From: Myxococcus flavus
GTDB taxonomy: Bacteria; Myxococcota; Myxococcia; Myxococcales; Myxococcaceae
Assembly (NCBI RefSeq): GCF_050038885.1
Contig: NZ_CP143624.1
Span: 6,820,001 to 6,884,000, forward strand
DNA: 64,000 bases
Reading direction: 5' to 3'
In this document: piece after piece, positions 31,550 to 40,391 of the stretch
How the letters are laid out: each line of letters begins with the position of its first letter
How positions within the stretch are numbered: the stretch's first letter is position 1
Notes under the pieces: model-generated
What the model was told of the DNA's origin: nothing
The model's input: only the letters and a program-made list of their open reading frames with translations
The model's database searches: none
Made by a program: the position numbers and the translations under genes

Positions 31550-34500
31550 TCACCCCCGCGCTGGCGGCCTGCGGTTGGCCATGGAGGCGATGACGGCCAG
31601 CAGCTCCACGGGCTCGATGGGCTTGGGCACGTGGGTGGTGAAGCCGGCCAGCAGCGCCCGCGTCCGGTCCTCCATCCGCGTATAGGCCGTGAGGGCCACC
31701 GCGGGGATACCGCCGCCCTCCGCCGCTGACAGGGCTCGCACCCGGGCGATGAAGTGGTAGCCGTCCTCCACGGGCATGCCGACGTCGGAGACGAGCACGT
31801 CGAAGGGGTCGCGGCGCAGGATGGTCAGCGCCTCCTCGGCGGAGCTGGCCGTGGTGACGATTCCTCCGCAGGTCTCGAGGATGCTGCGCAGCAGCTCGCG
31901 CGTGTCCTCCTCGTCATCCACGACGAGCAGCCGGAGCCCCGCGAGCTGGGGCGGGCAGGGCAGGTCCTGGGGCAGCATCGGGCTGCGCAGCGCGGGGGGC
32001 ACCAGGACCTCCCGCCGCAGGGCCACGGCCTGGGGCAGGCTGACCACGAAGGTGGCGCCCTTGCCTTCGCCCTCGCTGGCCGCGGACACGGTGCCCCCGT
32101 GGAGCTCCACGAGGTGACGGACGATGGACAGGCCCAGCCCGAGCCCGCCCGTCTTGCGCGTGGTGCTGCCATCGGCCTGGCGGAAGCGCTCGAAGACATG
32201 GGGCAGGAACCCGGGCGGGATGCCCTGGCCAGTGTCCGCGACGGTGATTTCCACCGAGGAGTTGCGCCGCTCCACCAGCACCTGGACGCGGCCCTCCTTG
32301 GGGGTGAACTTCACCGCGTTGGACAGCAGGTTCCACACCACCTGCTGGAGCCGGCTGGTGTCGCCCATGATGCTGCCACCCGAGTCAAGCGCGGCCTGGA
32401 CGCGGATGCCCTTCGCCTCGGCGGCGGGTCGTATCGACTCGAGCGCGGCCTCGACGACCTGGCTGACGTCAACGGACGACACCTCCAGCTTCAGCTTGCC
32501 CGTCATGATGCGGCTCACGTCGAGCAGGTCCTCGATGAGCTGGCCCTGGGCGCGGGCGTTGCGCTCCACCGTGGCGAGCGCGCGCTCCCGCTTCTCCGGC
32601 GGCAGCGTCCCCGTGCGCAGCATCTGCACCCAGCCCAGCACCGCCGTGAGCGGGGTGCGCAGCTCGTGCGAGACGGTGGCGAGGAACTCGTCCTTGAGCC
32701 GGTTGGCCTCCTCCGCCTCCTCGCGCGCCGCGCGCTCGCGCACGAGCAGGCGCTCCCGCTCCGCCTCCAGCCGCTTCTGCTCACGGATGTCCCGGCTGAC
32801 GGTGGCGATGCCAATCTGCCGCTGCGTTCCGGGCTCCATGAGGGCGAAGGTGTTGTACTGCGCCGGGATGGGCGCCCCCGTCTGGAAATGCCGGAAGCGG
32901 AACTCCCCCTCCCACCGGCCGCCCTGGAAGATGCGAGGGGCGATGTGGCTTTCGACGTACGGCCGGTCCTCCGGCATGAAGAAGTCGGTCAGCGAATACT
33001 GACTGACGTCCTCGTCTCGGCCGATGCCCAGGAGCCGCCGGCCCGCCTCGTTCACATACAGGGCCGTGCCCTGCTCGCTGCCCACGCCGATGAAGTCGGT
33101 GGATTGATCGACGATGGTGGCCAGCCGCTCCCGCTCCAGCTCCGCGCGCCGCTGTTCCGTTACGTCCTGCAGGGCGCCCACGACACGGTCGGGCCGTCCC
33201 TGCGCGTCGAAGTGCGTCTTCACCATGGCGAGCAGCGAGCGCTCCACGCCGTCCCAGCCTCGTACGCGGCACTCCAGGCGCGCCGCGCCGGCCCCCGGGT
33301 GCAGGGCCTGGTCGACGATGCGGTGCGCCCGCTCCGTGTCGTCGGGGTGGAGCCGGGCCACGGCGTCCCGGAGCGAGGGCTGCTGTCCAGGGGGCAGGCC
33401 GAAGAGCTGGAGCGCCCGCTCGTCCCATTCCAGCACGCCACGCGCGTACTGAAGCTCCACGACGCCGAGCTGCCCGGCGGCGAGCGCCATCCGCAGCCGC
33501 TCCTCGCTGGCCCGGAGCGCCGCCTCCGCCTGGGCCCTTCGCGCCACCTCCGCCTCGGCCTGGGCCCGGGCCTCCTGGGCACGGGCGAAGGCCTCGCGCT
33601 CGGCGCGCTTCTCCTGCTCCACGGCCAGGTGGGTGGCCAGCTCGCGCGCCAGGTCCTCGAAGAACTGGCGGTAGGTGGCGTCGAAGCGCAGGCGCGGGCT
33701 GATGCCCAGGACGACCACGCCGCGCGACCCATCCGCGCTGGAGCGCCGCAGGGGCAGGGCCAGCGCGGACTCCGTGGGCTCCGGCCAGTAGCCGACGTGG
33801 CGGGCGCCGAGGAGCGTTTCCGCCGGCTCGATCATCACCGGCGCGCTGGACTCCACCGCCTGCCGCGCGGCCTCGGTGAGGCGCTCCAGGCCCGCGGGCG
33901 CGTGCTGCTCAAGCCCGTCCAGTCCCGTGGTGGCCGTGAGCTCCAGCCGCTGCGCGTTCCGGTCCCACTGGTAGATGAGCGCGAAGGGAATGTCCTTCGG
34001 GTTGTCCGCCAGCGCGCGGATGGCGTCCTGGGTGGGGCTCTCCGGAGGGGCGTCCACGCGGGGGGCCAGCGCGCGGAGCGTCGCCAGGCGGCGCTCGCCG
34101 AGCACGACGTCGGTGACCTCGAAGACGACCTGGAGGATGCCCGCGATGGCGCCGTCGTCGTCCCGCAGCGGGCTGAAGTCGAAGGTGAAGTAGGCCTCCT
34201 CGTTGAACCCGTAGCGGGTGAGCAGGAAGAAGGCCTTCTCGACCTGGGTGACCGCGCCCGTCTCCAGCAGCTTGCGCATCCACGGATGGATGACGGGATA
34301 GGTGTCGGGCCAGCATTCCCGGTAGGTGGCGCCCAGGTACTTCGGATGCCGAGGGCCCATGATGACGGCGTAGCCGTCGTTGTAGAGCTGGATGAGCTCG
34401 TGGCCCCAGAAGATGATGGCGGGGGCCGGCATCTCCAGGATCATCGCGACGAACGACTTCAGCGGCCGCGGCCAGGCTTCGTAGGGGCCCAGCTTCGTGC

Positions 34501-34624
34501 GGCTCCAGTCATGGGTGCGCAGCAGCGCACCCAGCTCGCCACCGGGCACGGGAGGTTCCGTCTGGGAAGTGAGATGTTTCACGCGGTCGGTCGTGGTCGA
34601 AGTCGGACTGCGGCCTGTCCCCAT
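31550..34624 (-). CDS. Large soluble hybrid histidine kinase with GAF/PAS sensors and receiver
   Basis: A 1024-residue cytoplasmic kinase. A PAS-like domain (~60-190, FWGHELIQLYNDGYAVIMGPRHP) is followed by a GAF-like domain (~190-350), two more PAS domains with PAC ends (VVGALQDVTEQRRAELER; GIATVSRDIREQKRLEAERE), and the kinase core. Its H-box is FLATVSHELRTPLTAVLGW (~645), with N-box WNLLSNAVKFT, G1 VADTGQGIP and G2 GGLGLGLSIVRHLVELHGG. A C-terminal receiver follows (LRLLVVDDEEDTREL; acceptor Asp in VLVSDVGMPVEDGYH). The N-terminal layout resembles blue-light or redox-type PAS sensors, but no cofactor site is evident. The start is 34624; a longer frame to 34780 is unlikely. Confidence 0.88.
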   Translation of the reverse strand: MGTGRSPTSTTTDRVKHLTSQTEPPVPGGELGALLRTHDWSRTKLGPYEAWPRPLKSFVAMILEMPAPAIIFWGHELIQLYNDGYAVIMGPRHPKYLGATYRECWPDTYPVIHPWMRKLLETGAVTQVEKAFFLLTRYGFNEEAYFTFDFSPLRDDDGAIAGILQVVFEVTDVVLGERRLATLRALAPRVDAPPESPTQDAIRALADNPKDIPFALIYQWDRNAQRLELTATTGLDGLEQHAPAGLERLTEAARQAVESSAPVMIEPAETLLGARHVGYWPEPTESALALPLRRSSADGSRGVVVLGISPRLRFDATYRQFFEDLARELATHLAVEQEKRAEREAFARAQEARAQAEAEVARRAQAEAALRASEERLRMALAAGQLGVVELQYARGVLEWDERALQLFGLPPGQQPSLRDAVARLHPDDTERAHRIVDQALHPGAGAARLECRVRGWDGVERSLLAMVKTHFDAQGRPDRVVGALQDVTEQRRAELERERLATIVDQSTDFIGVGSEQGTALYVNEAGRRLLGIGRDEDVSQYSLTDFFMPEDRPYVESHIAPRIFQGGRWEGEFRFRHFQTGAPIPAQYNTFALMEPGTQRQIGIATVSRDIREQKRLEAERERLLVRERAAREEAEEANRLKDEFLATVSHELRTPLTAVLGWVQMLRTGTLPPEKRERALATVERNARAQGQLIEDLLDVSRIMTGKLKLEVSSVDVSQVVEAALESIRPAAEAKGIRVQAALDSGGSIMGDTSRLQQVVWNLLSNAVKFTPKEGRVQVLVERRNSSVEITVADTGQGIPPGFLPHVFERFRQADGSTTRKTGGLGLGLSIVRHLVELHGGTVSAASEGEGKGATFVVSLPQAVALRREVLVPPALRSPMLPQDLPCPPQLAGLRLLVVDDEEDTRELLRSILETCGGIVTTASSAEEALTILRRDPFDVLVSDVGMPVEDGYHFIARVRALSAAEGGGIPAVALTAYTRMEDRTRALLAGFTTHVPKPIEPVELLAVIASMANRRPPARG

Positions 34625-34947
34625 GGAGTAAGCAGCCTGCCTGTTTCTGGCCGCATGGGCATGGCTGAGTCGAGGCCTGGCGAGACGCCGAGCGCCCGGT
34701 GTTTCGCCAGCGTCTGCTCGTGAACACCCGCGCGTCCCCACCGTGAAGGCGCGCCGGGAGCGACTTGAAGCCCGGTTCACGACGCGAAGCGCTGTGCAGC
34801 CGCCTGACAGTCTCTGGCAGGTCTTTGTACTTTTTCCGCAAGGGGGGCATTCCTACTTTCGGCGAGGGAAGGGCCCCGGTGTTAGGGGCATCTCGTGACT
34901 CGCGCGGCAGGAGCAGGCCGCGCTCAGCGACACATGGAGGTGGCGTC
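34625..34947. other. Divergent promoter region, hybrid kinase / hppD
   Basis: About 320 bp between divergent starts. An AT-rich patch with CTTTGTACTTTTTCCGC at about 34823-34840 may hold the hppD promoter. The GGAGG ribosome site (34936-34940) precedes the hppD ATG. No palindromic operator was recognised. Confidence 0.4.
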
Positions 34948-36021
34948 ATGGTGGATACGGCAGAGAACCCGCTGGGGCTGAACGGTTTCGAGTTCGTGGA
35001 GTTCACGAGCCCCGAGCCCGAGGTGATGGAGCGGCTCTTCGAGCGGCTGGGGTTCACCGCGTACTCCAAGCACCCTTCCAAGGAGCTGATCCGCTACAAG
35101 CAGGGTGGCATCAACCTGCTCGTCAACCGCGAGCCGACGGGGCAGGCCGCCGAGTTCCGCGCGGCGCACGGCCCGTCCGCCAGTGGAATGGCCTTCCGCG
35201 TGGCCAACGCGCGCGCGGCGTACGAGATGGCGCTGGAGCGCGGCGCGAAGGCGGCGGACCCGGAGCGCGGCTCGCTGGGCGAGGGCTCCTATGTCCTGGA
35301 GGGCATCGGCGGCAGCCTGCTGTATCTCGTGGACCGTCACGGGGCGAAGGGCTCGCTCTATGACACCTGGCAGGAGATTCCCGGCGCCGAGGAGGCCGAG
35401 GCGAAGAACAGCGTGGGCCTGGAGACGCTGGACCACCTGACGCACAACGTGCGCCGGGGCCAGATGCGCACCTGGTCCGCCTTCTACAGCCGCATCTTCG
35501 GCTTCACCGAGCAGAAGTACTTCGACATCAAGGGCCAGGCCACGGGCCTGTTCAGCCAGGCGATGATCGCCCCGGACCAGGCCATCCGGATTCCGCTCAA
35601 CGAGAGCCAGGACGACAAGTCGCAGATCGAGGAGTTCATCCGCCAGTACAACGGCGAGGGCATCCAGCACCTGGCGCTCACCACGCAGGACATCTACGAC
35701 ACCGTGGAGCGGCTGCGCGCGCGCGGCGTGGCCCTGCAGGACACGCTCGACACCTACTACGACCTGGTCGACAAGCGCGTCCCGAACCATGGCGAGGACC
35801 TGGCGCGGATGCGGAAGAATCGCATCCTCATCGACGGCAGCGAGGAGGAAGGGCTGCTGCTGCAGATCTTCACCGAAAACCTCTTCGGGCCCATCTTCTT
35901 CGAAATCATCCAGCGCAAGGGCAACGAGGGCTTCGGCAACGGCAACTTCCAGGCGCTCTTCGAGTCCATCGAGCTGGACCAGATTCGCCGCGGCGTCATC
36001 AAGGTCGACCCGGCCAGCTAG
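34948..36021 (+). CDS. hppD: 4-hydroxyphenylpyruvate dioxygenase
   Basis: A 357-residue Fe(II) dioxygenase that converts 4-hydroxyphenylpyruvate to homogentisate, the second step of tyrosine degradation. The two VOC-fold halves are clear. The iron ligands are the His in TLDHLTHNV, the His in EGIQHLALTT, and the Glu in GPIFFEIIQRKG. The C-terminal GNGNFQALFESIE segment, which gates the active site, is typical. The ATG at 34948 has GGAGG seven bases upstream. hmgA follows 33 bases later with its own site, giving consecutive pathway steps in one operon. Homogentisate is also the precursor of pyomelanin. Confidence 0.97.
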   Translation: MVDTAENPLGLNGFEFVEFTSPEPEVMERLFERLGFTAYSKHPSKELIRYKQGGINLLVNREPTGQAAEFRAAHGPSASGMAFRVANARAAYEMALERGAKAADPERGSLGEGSYVLEGIGGSLLYLVDRHGAKGSLYDTWQEIPGAEEAEAKNSVGLETLDHLTHNVRRGQMRTWSAFYSRIFGFTEQKYFDIKGQATGLFSQAMIAPDQAIRIPLNESQDDKSQIEEFIRQYNGEGIQHLALTTQDIYDTVERLRARGVALQDTLDTYYDLVDKRVPNHGEDLARMRKNRILIDGSEEEGLLLQIFTENLFGPIFFEIIQRKGNEGFGNGNFQALFESIELDQIRRGVIKVDPAS

Positions 36022-36054
36022 TCCGCGCGTCGCGCTTCCTTCGAGGAGATTCCG

Positions 36055-37392
36055 GTGACCACTCAGCCTCACACCGAGGTGTCGCCGGGGAGCGCCCTCA
36101 AGGCGGCTCCCGGCGCCTATCTCTCCGGCTTCGGCAACGAGTTCGCCACCGAGGCGGTGCCCGGCGCACTGCCCGTGGGGCAGAACTCGCCGCAGCGGGC
36201 GCCGTATGGCCTCTACGCCGAGCAGCTGTCGGGCTCGGCCTTCACCGCACCGCGCCGGGAGAACCGGCGCTCGTGGCTGTACCGCCTGCGGCCCAGCGCC
36301 GCGCATCCGGCGTTCCAGCCGTTCCCCCAGGGACAGGTGCGCAGCGGGCCCTTCGACGAGGTGCCCGTGCCGCCCAACCGGCTGCGGTGGGACCCGCAGC
36401 CGCCGCCGTCCGCGCCCACGGACTTCGTGGAGGGGCTCGTCACCTACGCGGGCAACGGTGACGTGGGCACGGGCGCGGGCATCAGCATCCACCTCTATGG
36501 GGCCAACCGCCCCATGGTGGACCGCGTGTTCTTCGACGCGGACGGCGAGCTGCTCCTCGTCCCGCAGGCGGGGCGGCTGCGGCTCGTCACGGAGCTGGGC
36601 GTGCTGGAGGTGGCCCCGGGCGAAATCGGCGTGGTGCCCCGGGGCGTGCGCTTCCGGGCGGAGCTGCCGGAGGGGCAGGCCTCCGGCTACGTCTGCGAGA
36701 ACCATGGCGCGTATTTCCGCCTGCCGGACCTGGGGCCCATCGGGGCCAACGGGCTGGCGAACCCGCGCGACTTCCTGACGCCCGTGGCAGCCTTCGAGGA
36801 CGTCGAGCGTCCCACGGAGGTGGTGCAGAAGTTCCAGGGGAAGCTGTGGTCGGCCCGGTACGGGCACTCGCCGCTGGACGTGGTGGCGTGGCACGGGAAC
36901 CTGGCGCCGTACAAGTACGACCTGGCCCGGTTCAACACCATCAACACGGTGAGCTTCGACCACCCGGACCCGTCCATCTTCACCGTCCTCACCTCGCCCA
37001 GCGAGGTGCCGGGGACGGCCAACTGCGACTTCGTCATCTTCCCGCCGCGGTGGATGGTGGCCGAGCACACCTTCCGGCCCCCCTGGTTCCACCGCAACGT
37101 GATGAGCGAGTTCATGGGCCTGGTGCACGGCGTCTATGACGCCAAGGCGGGTGGTTTCGCGCCGGGCGGCGCGTCCCTGCACAACTGCATGAGCGGCCAC
37201 GGCCCGGACCGGGCCAGCTACGAGCAGGCCGTCCAGGCGGAGCTGAAGCCGCACAAAATCAAGGACACGCTGGCCTTCATGTTCGAGTCGCGCTGGGTCA
37301 TCCGCCCCACGCGCTTCGCCATGGAGTCTCCGGCGCTCCAGCCGGACTACGACGCGTGCTGGGCGGGCTTCCAGAAGGCCCGGCTGCCGTGA
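36055..37392 (+). CDS. hmgA: Homogentisate 1,2-dioxygenase
   Basis: A 445-residue cupin-fold dioxygenase that opens the homogentisate ring to maleylacetoacetate. Family signatures include YLSGFGNEFATEAVPGALP, PQRAPYGLYAEQLSGSAFTAPR, PRGVRFRAELPEG, and the metal site region with PPWFHRNVMSEFMGLVHG and SLHNCMSGHGPD. The length is as expected. The GTG at 36055 has GAGGAG upstream. It lies between hppD and a small Rieske gene. Maleylacetoacetate isomerase and fumarylacetoacetase are not in the window, so the pathway is completed elsewhere. Confidence 0.97.
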   Translation: MTTQPHTEVSPGSALKAAPGAYLSGFGNEFATEAVPGALPVGQNSPQRAPYGLYAEQLSGSAFTAPRRENRRSWLYRLRPSAAHPAFQPFPQGQVRSGPFDEVPVPPNRLRWDPQPPPSAPTDFVEGLVTYAGNGDVGTGAGISIHLYGANRPMVDRVFFDADGELLLVPQAGRLRLVTELGVLEVAPGEIGVVPRGVRFRAELPEGQASGYVCENHGAYFRLPDLGPIGANGLANPRDFLTPVAAFEDVERPTEVVQKFQGKLWSARYGHSPLDVVAWHGNLAPYKYDLARFNTINTVSFDHPDPSIFTVLTSPSEVPGTANCDFVIFPPRWMVAEHTFRPPWFHRNVMSEFMGLVHGVYDAKAGGFAPGGASLHNCMSGHGPDRASYEQAVQAELKPHKIKDTLAFMFESRWVIRPTRFAMESPALQPDYDACWAGFQKARLP

Positions 37393-37399
37393 GGGCCGC

Positions 37400-37780
37400 G
37401 TGAGCGCGGGCGGTGAGACGGCGGGGCGCAAGCGCGTCTGGGCGACCCCGGCCAACGTGAAGCTGCTCCCGTTGAGTGCCCTGGAGGATCCGGGGGCGCG
37501 CAACCTGGTCCTCCAGATAGGGGACGCGTTCTTCCACGGCTTCCTGGTGCGCAAGGGAGAGGCCGTCCACGGCTACGTGGACCGGTGCCCTCACGCGGGC
37601 CTGCCGCTGGCGCGCGAGCTGGACCACTACCTCACGCCCGACAAGCGCCTCATCGCCTGTGCCTGGCACGGGGCGCTGTTCCAGGTGGAGGACGGGCTGT
37701 GCGTGGGCGGCCCGTGCTCGGGCGGCCGGCTCACCCCGTGGCCGGTGACGGTACGCGACGGGATGGTCGTCACCGCCTGA
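37400..37780 (+). CDS. Small Rieske [2Fe-2S] protein linked to homogentisate operon
   Basis: A 126-residue Rieske protein. The cluster ligands are RCPHAGLPL (Cys-x-His) and CAWHGALF (Cys-x-x-His), set in the usual beta frame ending TPWPVTVRDGMVVTA. It starts with a GTG at 37400, eight bases after the hmgA stop, so it is very likely cotranscribed with hppD and hmgA. Neither HppD nor HmgA is known to need a Rieske partner, so its role in the operon is unclear. It could serve an oxygenase elsewhere or act in iron reduction. It is distinct from the Rieske protein at 12455. Confidence 0.88.
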   Translation: MSAGGETAGRKRVWATPANVKLLPLSALEDPGARNLVLQIGDAFFHGFLVRKGEAVHGYVDRCPHAGLPLARELDHYLTPDKRLIACAWHGALFQVEDGLCVGGPCSGGRLTPWPVTVRDGMVVTA

Positions 37781-37790
37781 GCTCAGGCGG
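37773..37790. terminator. Perfect 18-bp palindrome across two convergent stop codons
   Basis: CCGCCTGAGCTCAGGCGG is perfectly self-complementary and contains the TGA of the Rieske gene on the plus strand and the TGA of the MATE gene on the minus strand. It may act as a compact bidirectional terminator. Confidence 0.45.
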
Positions 37791-39189
37791 CCACGGCGAC
37801 CGGCGCGGCCTCCGGCTCCGAGGTGGGGGAGACCAGGGCCTGCTTCTCCCAGGCGCGGCTCCTCCAGCGCAGCCACATGGTGATGCCGCGCACCCATTCG
37901 TCCGCGGCCACCGCCAGCCACACGCCGGCCAGCCCCAGGCCCATGTGGAAGACGAGGTAGTAGCCCAGCGGCAGGCTCATGCAGACCATGGACGCGATGC
38001 CCATGTAGACGGTGAACGTGGCGTCACCGGCGGCGCGCAGCGCGTTGATGAGCACCAGGTTGAAGCAGCGCCCCGTCTCGAGCGCGAGCCCGATGACGAT
38101 GACCTGCGCCGTCAGCTGGATGATGTCGGCGTTGTGGGTGAACTGCGAGACGAGCGGGACGCGGAAGAGGATGACGGCCGCGTCCACCGCCACGGTGATG
38201 CCCAGGCCCCACTTCAGGCTCCGCAGCGCCTGCTGGAACGCGTCGTCCGCGCGGTTGGCACCCACCAGGCGTCCCACGATGATGGACGTCCCCATGCCGA
38301 TGGCCAGGCTGCACAGGAAGACGTACTGGGAGACGGAGTGCGCGTACTGCCGGGAGGCCATCGCCACCGGGCCCAGGAACGTCACGTAGTACAGGAACAC
38401 CGTCTGGCAGCCCTGGTACGTGGCCTGCTCGAAGGCGGAGGGCAGGCCGACCTTGAGAATCTTGCGGACGTGGTCCCTGGAGAACGCCACGTAGTCGCGC
38501 GGCTTCATCTTCACCGGCATCACGCGGTACAGCACCCAGACGAAGACGCCCAGCGCGACGGCCCGGCTCACCACGGTGGAGATGGCCGCGCCCGCCACAC
38601 CCAGCGCGGGGACGCCGAAGTGGCCGGCGATGAGCAGGTAGTTGCCGCCCACGTGCAGCACGTTCATGCCCAGCGAGACGAACATGGACGCGCGGGTGAA
38701 GCCGTAGGTGCGCAGCAGGCCGGCGAAGACGTTGATGAGCGCCTGGAGGAACAGGAAGCCGCCGACGATGTGCAGGTACGTCTTGGCGTACGCCAGCATG
38801 TGGCCCTGCAGGTTCATCCCGCCCAGGATGGCGTCACCGCTGAGCAGCAGGCCCGCGCTGACGGTGAGGCCGAGCGCCAGGTTCATGGTGACGGCGATGG
38901 CGGAGATGCGCGCGGCCTCCGCCTGCCGGCGCGCGCCCAGGTACTGGGCCACCACGATGGCCGCGCCGTGGCCCACCACTTCCATGATGAGGATGCAGAT
39001 GAAGACGTACTGGTTGACGACACCCACCGAGGCGACGGCGTCGTCCGACACACCGCTGAGCATCAGCGTGTCCGCCGTGCCCATCATCATGAACAGGAGC
39101 AGCTCCAGGAAGATGGGCCAGGTGAGGCGGAAAAGGCCCAACGAGGCTGCGTCGTTGGACCCGGCGTTCGGCGATGCTGCGACTTCCAT
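37783..39189 (-). CDS. MATE family efflux transporter
   Basis: A 468-residue transporter of the MatE family with about 12 hydrophobic helices in two similar halves: first-half start LGLFRLTWPIFLELLLFMMMGTADTLML, second-half start ILKVGLPSAFEQATYQGCQTVFLYYVTFLG. MATE proteins export drugs, metabolites or exopolymer precursors using Na+ or H+ gradients. The ATG at 39189 is chosen; a TTG at 39222 could add 11 residues. The hydrophilic C-terminal tail (LVSPTSEPEAAPVAVAA) is short. It converges on the homogentisate operon but shows no functional tie to it. Confidence 0.92.
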   Translation of the reverse strand: MEVAASPNAGSNDAASLGLFRLTWPIFLELLLFMMMGTADTLMLSGVSDDAVASVGVVNQYVFICILIMEVVGHGAAIVVAQYLGARRQAEAARISAIAVTMNLALGLTVSAGLLLSGDAILGGMNLQGHMLAYAKTYLHIVGGFLFLQALINVFAGLLRTYGFTRASMFVSLGMNVLHVGGNYLLIAGHFGVPALGVAGAAISTVVSRAVALGVFVWVLYRVMPVKMKPRDYVAFSRDHVRKILKVGLPSAFEQATYQGCQTVFLYYVTFLGPVAMASRQYAHSVSQYVFLCSLAIGMGTSIIVGRLVGANRADDAFQQALRSLKWGLGITVAVDAAVILFRVPLVSQFTHNADIIQLTAQVIVIGLALETGRCFNLVLINALRAAGDATFTVYMGIASMVCMSLPLGYYLVFHMGLGLAGVWLAVAADEWVRGITMWLRWRSRAWEKQALVSPTSEPEAAPVAVAA

Positions 39190-39614
39190 GGGGGCGTCTA
39201 CTCCGTGAGGCGAGCGCGACAACGCCTCGGCTCGCGCCAGCGTCTCGCATGTCGCGAGCAGCGCGTCGAGTGACGTGAGGTGCGGGTGCCATTGCTTGAT
39301 TTGTGTTCAAACAACAGGAGCCCCTCGCACGTCGCCCGGCGACCGCTGGCGCGGTGAGCCGTGCGGATAATCGGCACGGCTCTGCGCGTCAACGGCACCT
39401 GAGTAACAGCTGGGTTCCGGCGTCTGGTTTGAACACCAATGGCTTGACGTCAGCGCGTGGCTTGCCTGGCTTTCGAAGCCGCCGAATCGGTGGTTCATGA
39501 GGGCTGCGCGTCGAGCGCATGGCCGGGCTGCAACCGGGGGAGGGCGTGGACGCCAGCCGCTGACCGGTCGTTGCCAATGCCGCCCGGCAAGCGTCGGAAC
39601 GGTCGCGCCTCGAC
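39190..39614. other. Intergenic region with hairpin and a distant inverted 10-mer
   Basis: No gene is supported in these 425 bp. Two structures are visible. A 9-bp perfect stem GAGCCGTGC/GCACGGCTC (39356-39364 and 39374-39382) encloses a 9-nt loop. A 10-bp inverted pair, GTGTTCAAAC (39303-39312) and GTTTGAACAC (39427-39436), brackets it. The latter could be a regulator site pair or the ends of a lost small element. The MATE promoter should also lie here, on the minus strand. Confidence 0.5.
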
Positions 39615-40388
39615 TCAGCGCTCGGCGATATCCTCGCCTTGCAGGTATGAGGAGGCTTCGACAATCGACTCCGCGGTCCAGCCCCGGTTGGCGCCCCGGC
39701 CGCTGACCTCACAGTCGCCGTCGGTGTGGACACCCACCAGGTGCCCCTGCCGGTTGAGCACGCCCGCGCCGGAGCTGCCGACCAGGGTGTCCAGGTCCCC
39801 GTAGAAGATGAGCTGGTTGCACGAGTCCAGGTACCGGCCCTCGGCGATGGACTTGGGGTAGCCGCGGGGATGCTGGACGATGGCCAGCTGCTCGGTGGCC
39901 AGGGTCGTCAGCAGGATGGGGGTGACGTCCGGGAGGACGTCGAGCTCGATGAGCGCAAAGTCGGGCTCCACCGAGTGCTCGATGACCGTGCCCGCCGTAA
40001 TCAAGGGGTCGCCGTCCTCGTCGTCCTCGAAGTTGAAGACAATCAGCGGCACGTCCCCGAGCCGGACACAGTGGCCCGCGGTGAGCACCACGGGGCCGGC
40101 GCTCGCTTGGATCAGCGTTCCGGTACAGCGCCCGTCAATGAGCACGACGGCGTCTTCCCGGTCCTGGATGACGTCCGAGAACTCGCCCACGTAGCTGTTG
40201 ATGGGGGTGAAGTCGAGCGTCGGACCGCACTGCTCGAAGGCACGAACCTCCGGTCTGGAGGGAGGCTCACAGACCGAAGGCTCGGTCCGCTCGGACCGTC
40301 CTCCACAGGCGGTGAGGCCCAGGAGGACGGTCCCAGCGAGGAGCGAACCCCACAGCGTCATGCGGGAATCCGTGGGGTGTCGCGCCAT
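39615..40388 (-). CDS. Trypsin-like serine protease, lipoprotein
   Basis: A 257-residue lipoprotein protease. A signal segment (LWGSLLAGTVLLGLTACGG) ends in a lipobox with the lipidated Cys at about residue 28. The chymotrypsin fold carries a full triad: His in VVLTAGHCVRL, Asp in HSVEPDFALIEL, and Ser in LVGSSGAGVLNRQG. The CTGTLIQ and GHLVGVHTDGDCEV segments flank these. It is predicted to act at the cell surface. Starts at 40388 or 40361 are possible. It begins three bases after the stop of the HELGH peptidase gene on the same strand, so the two probably form an operon of secreted proteases. Confidence 0.88.
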   Translation of the reverse strand: MARHPTDSRMTLWGSLLAGTVLLGLTACGGRSERTEPSVCEPPSRPEVRAFEQCGPTLDFTPINSYVGEFSDVIQDREDAVVLIDGRCTGTLIQASAGPVVLTAGHCVRLGDVPLIVFNFEDDEDGDPLITAGTVIEHSVEPDFALIELDVLPDVTPILLTTLATEQLAIVQHPRGYPKSIAEGRYLDSCNQLIFYGDLDTLVGSSGAGVLNRQGHLVGVHTDGDCEVSGRGANRGWTAESIVEASSYLQGEDIAER

Positions 40389-40391
40389 GAC

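Noticed and set aside
31754..34723. A ~989-codon plus-strand frame opposite the hybrid kinase
   Set aside because: Same antisense effect; the composition (His/Arg/Leu/Gly) is not protein-like and the kinase motifs on the minus strand are complete.
34817..34840. Sigma-54-like promoter upstream of hppD (TGGCAGGTCTTTGTAC)
   Set aside because: The -24 GG is present but the -12 GC is not at the required spacing.
34924..37554. A ~876-codon minus-strand frame across hppD and hmgA
   Set aside because: The plus strand encodes two unmistakable enzymes with ribosome sites; the antisense frame has no motif.
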